Assembly (NCBI RefSeq): GCF_901933205.1
Contig: NC_044576.1
Coordinates: 6,109,024 to 6,173,023 of the forward strand
Length of the DNA stretch: 64,000 nucleotides
Reading direction: 5' to 3'
Origin: Camarhynchus parvulus
Taxonomy: Eukaryota; Chordata; Aves; Passeriformes; Thraupidae
Shown here: positions 26,821-36,498 of the stretch, one piece after another
Layout of the letters: each line of letters starts with the position of its first letter
Position numbering within the stretch: position 1 is the first letter of the stretch
Program-made: the position numbers and the translations under genes
The notes under the pieces: model-generated
Databases searched by the model: none
Told to the model about the DNA's origin: nothing
What the model saw: the letters and a program-made list of their open reading frames with translations, nothing else

Positions 26821-27530
26821 TTATCCACACACGGGATATGGACTCACTCCATCCAGGCACTGTGTTCTGAATTTCTCCTCTGGGAAACCTGCTGGTACCA
26901 GCGCTTGCACTTAAAGACAGCAGGGTCCCCTGAGCAATAGTAAGGGCTCAATTGGCTGGATGACTGCAACTGAACATTGTTCCTTTCCATAGTGTTCCTA
27001 TTTAGGGAACAGTTCCTTCCTGGTGAGCACCATGGGTGTTTCAATGTCCCCTCCACACATTGTACTCTGAAGTTGTGAATACTTGGGTCTTTTAAATATT
27101 CCAGTTTACAACAGAATTCACTATAGTTACCCAATGTAGAGTACAGCTTGGTTTATTCAATCAATGTCAGCTCAATATTGTTTCTGTCCATATCTTCTTG
27201 TGATGCCATACAGGCCACCAGGCAAACTGGGAGGGGGGCTTGTCCACTGCCCATTAAGACAGGTGATTGTTGGAGAGCCTTTCAAGATATAGAAATTCTG
27301 GGAATTTGTATCTATAGTATCAACTTGTTGATATTCTTGCAAGGGGAAGAACAAGAAGCTCTCCACTTTGAATAGCTGGAGGTGTGCTACTTCTCACAGC
27401 TTGTCCTTTGCATGTTGGCAGCTCTGTCCAGGCCCCATAGTCTTTCCCTAACTTCTTTCCAAACCCTAAAAGCAGTACTTGCTTGTAGTACTGCTTTTAA
27501 GTACTTGTCTTAAAATCTTATGACTTTGCC
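26821..27530 (-). pseudogene. Intron-less, disrupted complement factor H-like copy (CCP/sushi modules)
   Basis: Read on the minus strand, a chain of CCP modules appears without introns. A degenerate module ends GAWTELPTC (codons near 27433-27410). The next runs from PPAIQSGELL, after a frameshift, to GSPTITCLNGQWTSPP (to about 27235). After another shift comes DMDRNNIEL, a TAA at 27155-27153, then NYSEFCCKLEY and FRVQCVEGTLKHPWC. The last module runs MERNNVQLQ, SGDPAVFKCKRWYQQVS, then after a third shift KFRTQCLDGVSPYPVCG and a natural TAA at 26823-26821. The Cys-x-Gly-x-Trp and terminal Cys patterns, and the tail ending in Cys-Gly-stop, fit the C-terminal modules of factor H/FHR proteins, which bind C3b and host surfaces. 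In known CFH genes each module normally has its own exon, so joined modules suggest a retrocopy. It cannot make a normal protein. Confidence 0.75.
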
Positions 27531-27825
27531 CATGGTAAAACACTACAAAGGGCACAGTTAGTAGTCTTAATGCCTTTTCTTTTCCACAAAGCTTTCCATG
27601 TGGATAAACCACTCTGTTTATCACTTGATAAATCCCCATTATGTCCCCAGCAGCTCACCTGTACCACAGGTGTCAAAATCAATCTGGTCCAGACCAGGCA
27701 GCACCTCCCCACTGCTCTCAATGCCATGTTGGGCCCTGTCCCCAGCTGTACCTCACTCTACAGCCCAATCTCAAGTCATGTTGAGGTCACCATGTGTCAC
27801 AGCATATGTTGTAGTTGAGACAACC

Positions 27826-27960
27826 ATACACAGAGCATCATCATACAATTTCAGAAAGCTTTAACCCATACACATAACACCTTACCACTTCAGAAGGCTT
27901 CAGGTGTCTGCTCACACAGAGTAACATCATTCCACTTCAGAAGGCTGCAAGCATCTGCCC
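27826..27960 (-). repeat. Three degenerate ~40-45 bp tandem units (U3-like)
   Basis: Units centred on CAATTTCAGAAAGCTTTAA, CCACTTCAGAAGGCTTCAGG and CCACTTCAGAAGGCTGCAAG, each preceded by CACA(GAG)-like words, at about 27830, 27872 and 27913. On the minus strand each reads AGCCTTCTGAAGTGG followed by a TGTTAC/TGTTAT-like segment. Short tandem arrays are typical of retroviral U3 enhancers, and the array lies just inside repeat R2. The enhancer role is inference. Confidence 0.6.
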
Positions 27961-28040
27961 TTCTTTTTCTTTAGCCCAAACTTTCATTGCCCTCATGGTT
28001 AATGCATTGCACCTGTGTGCCCTCTGCTCCCTTTGGTGAT

Positions 28041-28162
28041 TGGTCAGTGCCCCTGGGCACTCCATGGCTCATTACCTTCAATGCTGTTCACCTGCTTCTC
28101 ACAGCTGTGGCCCATTGGGGATCAGGCTCAGCTGCAGCCCCACTCCCAACTACCACAAACTG
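28041..28162 (-). repeat. Direct repeat R2 (LTR-like), left copy when read on minus strand
   Basis: Partner of 26026-26148 in the same orientation, containing the shared strings CAATGCTGTTCA, TGCTTCTCACAGCTGT and GGCTCAGCTGCAGCCCCACT. Similarity stops abruptly at ACAAACTG on one side and fades after TGGTCAG on the other. It could be the 5' LTR fragment of an element transcribed on the minus strand. Confidence 0.75.
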
Positions 28163-31100
28163 AGTTCTTAATATACAATGGCTCCTATAGGTACACAAAG
28201 CCCAAATGCACAGAGAAGCTTCTACAAAATCACCCAGCCCTCACACTTCAGCAAGCCCCCCCCTAACCCTGGCTATGAAAAGGCTATGGCAGCACCATAA
28301 TCCCCAACCAAGCACCAGAATGGGACTCCAGCTTCAAGCTAGAAGAGCTGCTCAGTTTGCAGCAACACAGCAGGGTGGACACCACTCATGTGTTACTCCA
28401 AAGTGCTGATGTTCAATCCTAGGGCATGGCAAGAGCAGGAGCTGGGTAGGCTCTGTTGACAGCTGCCCTACACAGTAAGCACCTCTATCCAATCCTCCTC
28501 GCCTGCTTTCTGGCAAGCCTGCCAAAACTGTACTGAAAGATCAGGAAAAATAGAGCCAAAATCTTAATTTCTGAATAGTATTGCCACAAGAAACCATCAC
28601 CAGCTCCTTGTGGAAAACCACTCTGTTGCAAAACTGGCAGTGGTCCTGTTAACCCCGCTGCTCTCATGGCAAATGCTGAGTTCTCAGTACTTCAGAGCAT
28701 GCACACATGGTCTCTCTCTCCCCTTCTCTGCATATTGGTATTTTATATAAATCAGTATATTCTAGTCCTTAACAACCATTTTTCTCCAGCAGCAATTCAG
28801 CTCCCATCTAACCAAAGTGGCTCAAATGGCAAGGGTGGCTGAGGAGGACCCCAACAGGGTGGTGGCAGTGCCCCAATAGCCAAGCCCAGCAGTGGCAGGA
28901 AAAGGTAAATACATTGGGCATTGCCATTTTGCAAGCCTGATCACCTACAGATGAGCTGCTTGTGCAGGGCTGGTGTGTTTCTGTGTGTACCTGTGAATGC
29001 AATTTGTTCATCAATTACTTACATGTAAATTTTGAAACTAAGAGCAACCAAATACCCTGATAAACAATCCCAGCCACCAGGGACAGAGGAGCAGCAGGCT
29101 CAGAGGTAATTATATATTTACATCACATATTTATATAATGAAAGTGTAGACAGTTTATCTATGTAAGTATATAAACCTACAGATCAAAAATATTTATACA
29201 AATATAGAAATTATTTTATAATTTTATTTATACTTTTGTATTTATATCTATCTATATAAACATAGATTTAGCACTTCATTATATATCTTTCTAATTATAT
29301 CTTTTATATTGCCCATAGGCATTATGAAATCCTGCAGGTGGCTGGAGGGGCGAGGCAGGCAGTACCCCCACCCCAGGGAGAGCTGAAGCACAGGATCAAC
29401 CTCGCAGGCACTGGGAAACCCCCATTGGAAGAACCACTGGATGGTGATGCAGAATAAACCCTCCATGAGGAGCCACCCCCAGCCCCACTGCAGCCACCTG
29501 TACCCATTGCTGCCTTTGTTTGCCATAGTCAAACCCTGGTACCTGTCAAACAGAGAGAAAAAAAACCTCTTTCCTAAAAATTCTTTATCTCACTGTTTTG
29601 GATAAGCACTGAGAAAAACATCCATTTTATGTCCTCCAAGGAAGTTTTTCAGGTGAAACATTAGCCTAGCTATTTGCAGAAAGCAACCCTCTGTTTTCCA
29701 TTAATTTTTGGAAGAGAAGATGGGGAGGGGAAGCAGAGATGATGGCAGGGAAAGCAGGGATGACAGCAGAGACGAGGTGGCAGTTGGGCTGGAGCCATTT
29801 CTCCTGCATCATTAGAAATCAGAAACATCACAGATTATTTTAGTCTCTTTTTTGTAGGTCACCTTTAATAGAAATGTTAATAAAGCTGTTATCTGTATAT
29901 CTGAAATATTATATGGTAGCTCTGTAATTCACTGTCTTTATCAGCCTTCTTTAATGTATAATTTAATGCTTGTATAGCTATTTTGTTTGGGTATGACTCT
30001 CAGAATTACGACTCAAAAAAAATCTGTATGCTAGTTAACTACTTTTTATGGAAAGCATTTCTTTCATGTTATTTTAAAACCATGGAGCCGGGGGAAGTAT
30101 TTTATGGACCACGGAATCTCACAGAGTAGTTAATTTCTGTCTGAGCTGGTTTCTTTGCTATTTTAAAGGATGCCATCAAGATCATTGCTATTTCTCTTGG
30201 TTGGGAGCCAACTGACTCTTCTGCAGTTGCGACACATCCTTGTGCTGTATTAAAGATGGGGAAAATAGCAAATATGGGAATTGGATGCTGCTGTGTGGAA
30301 GGAAGGAAGAAGGCTCTGCCACCCCCGGCCACCCCAGGGCAGCCACTGCTTGAAATCAGGCACCAAACATACTGCACCTGATGGGTAAAAATTATTTCAG
30401 CCTGGGAATATGGGGGAAAAAAGGTGATGGTAACCCATGTGTCCGCTGTCACTATTCCCTCTCCCAGTGTCCTGCCAGCTGGGCACGGGGGCCAGGCAAG
30501 CTGGCATGGTCCCGTGAAAGGCACTTTCTTCCTGCAGGCAGCAAATGGGACTTGGCTATGGGCATACCATGGGCTCAGTGGGGCATATGAGCCTTCACTG
30601 TGTGTGCCTTTGCTTGGTGCAAGAACTCTAAAAGCAGTAATTGGGTGGTTAGCTGAGCCCTAGGCGAGCTCGGGCGATGCACTAAATATTCTGCCTTTTG
30701 TTTCATAATGAATTATTCTGTGTATCTAGAGCAAAGGGAGTTTTCTTTTTTGGTCTTTTCTCTGCAGTTCGTTCCTAGCCTACTTGTGGGGGTGTGTTGA
30801 AATCTTTGCTTTTTGCTTATGAGGTCAAGTACTTTAATCAGGAGCAAAAAAAATTGCGTGCTTTAATCCTAAATTCTCTGAGTGGCTGCCAAATATAATT
30901 AGAAACAAATGGCTTTATTCTTCATTTGAGAGCTCCACAGACACTGGCGGGGGGCAGAAGGAAAGAGCTTGCTTGGTTCGCCTGGCTGTTTTTGGGGAGC
31001 TTGCAGAAAAAACCACTGCCAAAAAACATGACAGAGACCTGCAGAGGATGGAGGATTTGGGCAGAGGGGCAGGAGGCAGTGCCAGGGGAGGATGAGGCCC

Positions 31101-31915
31101 CTGTGTGTGCCTCCTGTGCCAGCAGCTTGGTAATTCCTCCCATTGGTAGTGGACACTGGAGGGGCTGGAGCAGGGTACCAGCCCAGGGGAGCCACATGAC
31201 CATCACCTGTTCATGTAACCACATAAGCTGATCATGTCAAGGTCCCAGCCGCCCCAATGGGACCTAAGTGGGGAGTAGAAACCCACAGGCAGAGCACTCC
31301 AGGGGTTTAGCACTCCCTGGGCTTCCCTCCCCAGACTAGCAGTGGCTGAACCCCAACCAGGTGCACATGTAGTGTTTAGGTTATAGGAACTGAATTCTGC
31401 TCCAAGCAACACCAGCCAGCACCTCTCACTGCAGATATCCACTGCTCCTCTGCTACACCTGGGTTGCCTGGAAATTCAACTTACGTCTATTTAGGTGTAT
31501 CCGTGAAATATCCACAGAACAACAGAGGTGCAGTAGTTTCATCCTCATGGCGTGGGTCACCACCGTGTCCATTGTGTATCTTTTAGTACTTGGGATGTAT
31601 GCTGGGAGTGCAGCATGGCTGCCCCTCTTCTTTGCCTTCTGCTCCCCATCCCAGCACTTCCACAGCTTTGCCTGGTCATGGCACCTGCCCAATGGCCCTA
31701 TAGCTACCACACCTCTGTGGTGGTCCTGAAATAAAATGGCACTGTTGATCACCCCTCTGGCATCTCCCAGCATGAGGGGCATTTGAGTTTGCCCAAGTCC
31801 GTGGAGGTTGTGAGACACCTATTTCAATAAACAAACAATTTTGCCATCAAAATGGCTAAAAAGCAGCTCTCACTGACTTGTGCAAGATGGGAAGTTTTGC
31901 CGCACTGCCTAGCAT
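28163..31915. other. Intergenic, no gene seen
   Basis: Mixed sequence with a strongly AT-rich patch at 29105-29305. Two-strand overlapping short frames around 29250-29530, 30100-30660 and 30900-31230 have no recognisable domain and are not called. Confidence 0.6.
29105..29305. repeat. AT-rich low-complexity patch
   Basis: About 200 bp dominated by ATATATTTA, TTTATATAA and TATCTATCTATATAAA words. It is much more AT-rich than its GC-moderate flanks. Confidence 0.7.
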
Positions 31916-31917
31916 AC

Positions 31918-32775
31918 CCCCATGGCACAGCAGTGCCTCACAGCAGCCCCTCATGGAATGGAAGCCCCTCACAACATGGCATCCCCTCACAGCATGGCAG
32001 CCCCTCACGGCATGGCAGTTGCTCATGGATCACCTCACAGAATGGCAGCCCCTCACAGAAGTCCCCTCACAGCATGGCGGCCCCCCATGGGATCACCTCA
32101 TGACGCTGCAGTTCCTAACAGCATGGCAACCCCTCACAGCATGGCGGCCCCTCACAGCATGGCAGCCGCTCATGGATCACCTCAAAGAACGGCAATCCCC
32201 TCATGGCATGGCAACCCCTCATTGCACGGCAGCCGCTCATGGATCACCTCACAGAATGGCAGCCCCTCACAGCAACTGCTCAAGGCATGGCAGCCTCCCA
32301 TGGGATCACCTCATGACACCGCAGCTCCTCACAGCATGGCAACCCCTCACAGCAGCCCCTGACAACATGGCAGCCCATCACGAGATCACCTCATGACACT
32401 ACAGTTCCTCATAGCATGGCAACCCCTCACTGCAACCCCCTGAAAACATGGCTGCCCCTTACAGCATGGCTCATGGACCACCTCACAGAATGGCACCCTC
32501 ACAGCAGCCCCTCACAACATGGCAGCCCCTCACAAAATGGCAGCCCCCCACAACATGGCAGCCCCCCACAGGATCACCTCATGACACTGCAGTTCCTCAC
32601 AGCATGGCATCCCCTCATGGGATCCCCTCACGGCAGCCCCTCACAGCATGGCAGCTCCTCATGGGATCCCCTCACGGCATGGCATCCCCTCACGGGATCC
32701 CCTCACGGCAGCCCCTCACAGCATGGCAGCCCCTCATGTGATGGCATCTCACTGCACGGCCTCACGAGCCCTGGG
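31918..32775 (+). repeat. Minisatellite, 18-bp unit with higher-order structure
   Basis: About 860 bp built from variants of the 18-mer CCTCACAGCATGGCAGCC. Longer sub-blocks recur: GATCACCTCATGAC-type at 32091, 32304, 32384 and 32572, and GCTCATGGATCACCTCA-type at 32021, 32168, 32235 and 32469. Because 18 is a multiple of 3 and the consensus has no stop in any plus frame, it produces open frames of 83, 172, 146, 128 and 97 codons. These read as HSMAAP, TAWQPL and QHGSPS repeats and should not be annotated as proteins. Confidence 0.93.
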
Positions 32776-35700
32776 GCATGGCCTGTGCAGAGGAGGGGAT
32801 AGGGGTGCCTTTTTTTTTCTTTCCTGACTAAATTGCAGAGCAAACTGAGTAACACTTGCAAGTTCAGTGGGTTTCCCCCCTCTTTCTTCCATTATTAGAC
32901 AAGCCCCTCATGGGCCCGGTATCCTCAGCCCCCTCCTTTCGCAGGAGAGCAGCCCCCACACCCAAGGCGATTAGTTAATTGGTTTGATGCTCATCACTAA
33001 AACCAAGCAGCTGTTGAGCCGCTCTGTCCCCAGGAGCAGCACCAGGCGGAGGAGGAGGAGGAGTGAGCTACCAGGATTTTTGTGCCCATGTGCAGCACCC
33101 AAGGACAGGGCACACGTACTGGCCCCGCAGGCACCCCTCACCCTTGTGAGCACGGGAGGTCTTCACAGCTGCCACCGTTCACAACTTGTGGGTCTCCTGA
33201 ATGTGGCCCTTTTACCCAAATCACTGCTCTTTCAGCAGCCACGAAAATCTTCATGAATTTGTTTAACCCACTTTTGGGCATATTCGTCCCCAGTCTGCTG
33301 GCTCTCCTGGAGGGTCCTGTCCCTGTTCCCTCAGCCACCAGGACAGGGCACCTCTGGCCGCAGGCTTGGCCTGTGACCCGGGGGGCTCGTTCCAAAGGTG
33401 AGCACTAGATGGAGCATCTGACATCGCGAATACTCTTTTTTTTTTAATCCCGTAAAGGACAAACTGAAAAGCTAAATGAAAGCACAGATTAAGCTGTATC
33501 CCTGCCTGCTCGCTGGACACACATTCCCTGCAGAGGGGGCAGCAGTGGATGCTGCCTGGCCACAGCCACGGCTTTCTCCTGCAGGAATGCAAACCTTTAG
33601 CAGCCATGGCTCCAGACAGACTGGGGATACTTTGGGGGCCATTCCTTGTGCTTTCCTCAAGACCATCCAATCCTCCCATGTTTCTCTTCAGTGGCAGAGG
33701 CGATACATACCCATAGCACTTCAGTTATGAGTGAGCCCAAATTTGGGAAGGCAAACATACAGGCTCTATTGTTTTTGCTTTGGGAAGAGCAAAAGGTGTA
33801 TGATATTCCTGGAAAGCCTGTGGGTGAGTGCTGAATTTCCAAGAGCAATTAGGGTGCCAGTGAGGATTAGTAGTGATGTCTGTGTGTGATCAGCTCCTCC
33901 TAGCAGCGGAAACTTTGCAGAAAATGTTCCTGAAATATTCCAGAGCAAAGATACTGCTGGTGAGGCAGAGACAGAGGAAGGGCCCCATTCCCAACAGGTT
34001 GGCATCATCATTTGATTATCACTGGCCTCAAAAGGCAATGCAGCTGCTGCTGAGCCAATTTCCCTGTGATCCATCCAGGGCAGGGGAATCCTGCCCCAGG
34101 ACCTCCACTAGCTTTCAGCTCTCTGTGCTCTCTGTTCCTTACCTGCTGGGGTGCAAGCCTTGTGAAAATTCTGCGAGGTCCTCAAGGGGTGTGTGCTATG
34201 GCCCAGGAATCAGGAAACCAGGTTCAATATTCTTTTTTTGTGAAAGGAGCCCAGCACAGGGTACTGCCATGTAATTGTGGAAAAGCGAGGCAGCAAAGCA
34301 GAGGAGCAAGAGCCATCAGCCAGGGGAAGTAAACTGCAGCCAGCAACACCAGACTGTGCATCTCCACTTTTCTTCAGACCCTCAAAACTGTTAAGTCCCT
34401 GCTGCTGGCAGCTGAATTGAAAAACTGGTGTGACAAGGTGACAAACTCTGTCTGCAGCAAGCCAGGGGTACAGCATCCCTTGCTGTCTCTCAGATCACTG
34501 GACATTTCACTCTCAAACACAGATGCACTCTGGAGTCCCTAATAGGGCGACAAATTCTTCCTGGGTGGAGCTCTGTTCTCTGCAGACCCCACCAGCTACT
34601 GGTGGGGTGCACTGTGTCCTGCAGAGGTGCCCCTGTTTCCCTGCAAATGCTTTGGGTGCTGTCAACACAGACTACTTTGCTCTGCTGCTTGCCCAGGTGT
34701 GGGTGCTCTGACCCCTAAGTGACCCCTAGCAAACTCACTGGGAAGTGCCCAGTCCAGCCAAGGGAGGATGCTGTGCCTCAGTGCCACTCACAGGCCAGGC
34801 TGGTCTGGCTATGAAAAGCTCCAGGGTGCTGCTCCTGGAGTCTTCTTCCCAGCCACACTCTGAGGAGTGGGTAAGGCAGCCCAACAGGCACCCCCAGCAC
34901 TGGAAAAACAGGTAGTGCTGGCTTACATTAATCCACAAACTAGGAAGGGCTAAAAAAACCACAAGGAAGCAAAGCATGGTGCTGGAAACCAAGTTGCCTC
35001 GCCATCTCTGCATCTCCTGCAAGGGCCAGCTTCCACACGTCCACATTTCCTCCACCTTTTTCACCAGTTGGCTGCATTTTCAACATAAAAAGAAAAAAAT
35101 GCCTCAGCTTGGCAAAGATAGAAGTGGATTAGGGGAAAAGGTTTGCTAGAAAGCCCCATCTTCTCCCATGGCTTCACATACAGTGCTGATAACAGCACCA
35201 AGCCTGAGCTCAAGAAGTGTTTGGACAACACTGACAGGCACAGGTTGTGACTCCTGGGGTGCCCTGCACAGGGTTAGGAGCTGGACTTGAAGATCCTGAT
35301 GGGTCCCTTCCAACTCAGCATATTCTATGATTCTGATTCAACAGTGCTGCATCCTTCACACATGCCCAGTGGCTGGCTCTCCTCCTCATGCTGCTATTTC
35401 CAGCACACAGAGGAGGAAATGGTTGTTTTTGAGACTGCAGCATGTATTTGGAAGCTGGTGAAACTGGTCTGTGCTCACCTGGCCACACACCCAGCACAGG
35501 GAGAATGCATGAAGCAGTACCAGCCTCCAGGATTGGCCATGGCCTCAGCTCCTGGACTGCCCAGGGATGGGAGAGGGAAACCTCCCTGCTGCATACCTGC
35601 CCCAGAACCATGGAGCTAAGCAATGATGTGGAATTAGCAGGTGGCTACTGGGCATTCCTGTCCCGCTGCCCAGCTGTGCTGGGCAAGGGCAGTACCCAGG

Positions 35701-36474
35701 TCTGACCTACACACACCCAAAGGATCTTCCCACCTATGGAGACCAGGAGTGTAACAGCACTGGCTGTGCTTATGGGCTCTCAAAGGGGTCCTAGGTTTGT
35801 GGGGGGCTTTTCAGACCCACCAAGGAACACAGTAAAAATTACCTTTGCTTGAGGTTGATCAGCATCATCAGCAAAATTAGTAGTTAGCATCTGACTCCAA
35901 GACTCCAGAACCTTACTGTCTTGGTTTGGAAAGACAGGAGTCTGCTAAGGAAGGCAGGAGCTTTTCCTGAAATTGAGAATGTAAACTCTCTCCACTCCTC
36001 CGAATTGCTGCAATTTTAAATTAAAGGATGGTAATGGAAAACATCTTGCATGCAATCTTCAACACTTACCCATGTTTGAGATGGGAAGAAGAGGGGGCAA
36101 TTTTCAGATCCCAGCTCAAGCCTGCAGCACTGATATAAAAACGTTCTACTCTGAGATGCAAATGGAGCAAATTTGCTACTGGAGCCACTGGCTAAGCATG
36201 GAAGTTATCCTCTCAAAAGCTATTCCTATAGTCAGCATGATCATAGCCACACTTTAAAGCAAGTACACTGCAAAAATAGTGGAGCACTGACTGAAGATCT
36301 TGTCACTCCCTCCTTGAGGAAATTGCAAACTTCCATTTCTTTAATCTAATCATTTGCAGGAGGAGATACTTTTTCTAGAAAAGCCAATATAAGAGGGCTG
36401 AAAGGTCGTATGGGATAATATGTAATCCAATGTGATAAGGGCTGTTTACAGAATTATTAATCAAACACAAAAGG
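32776..36474. other. Intergenic, one CR1 piece
   Basis: GC-moderate intergenic sequence between the minisatellite and the end of ARID5B. It contains a CR1 3' fragment at 35200-35340 and a short GGA-type triplet run at 33046-33064. No gene was recognised. Confidence 0.6.
35200..35340 (+). mobile_element. CR1 LINE 3' terminal fragment
   Basis: Recognisable CR1 3' end: CTCAAGAAGTGTTTGGACAA, TGTGACTCCTGGGGTGCCCT, GGAGCTGGACTTGAAGATCC, GGGTCCCTTCCAACTCAGCA, then the TATTCTATGATTCTGATTC tail. Only about 140 bp long, heavily 5'-truncated as is usual for CR1. It appears to be a different subfamily from the copy at 10329. Confidence 0.92.
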
Positions 36475-36492
36475 GAACAGATAGTAACATTT

Positions 36493-36498
36493 TTTATT
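36493..36498 (-). terminator. ARID5B polyadenylation signal
   Basis: AATAAA on the minus strand (TTTATT on plus), in the context AATATTTAATAAAAAATG. It is the most distal canonical signal before GC-richer intergenic sequence. An upstream alternative lies at 36644-36649. Confidence 0.55.

Noticed and set aside
30102..30524. 140-codon minus-strand open frame
   Set aside because: Low-information composition, no family resemblance, and competing frames on the other strand.
31852..32802. Five overlapping plus-strand open frames of 83-172 codons
   Set aside because: All are translations of the same 18-bp minisatellite in different frames; there is no start context, splice site or non-repeat domain.
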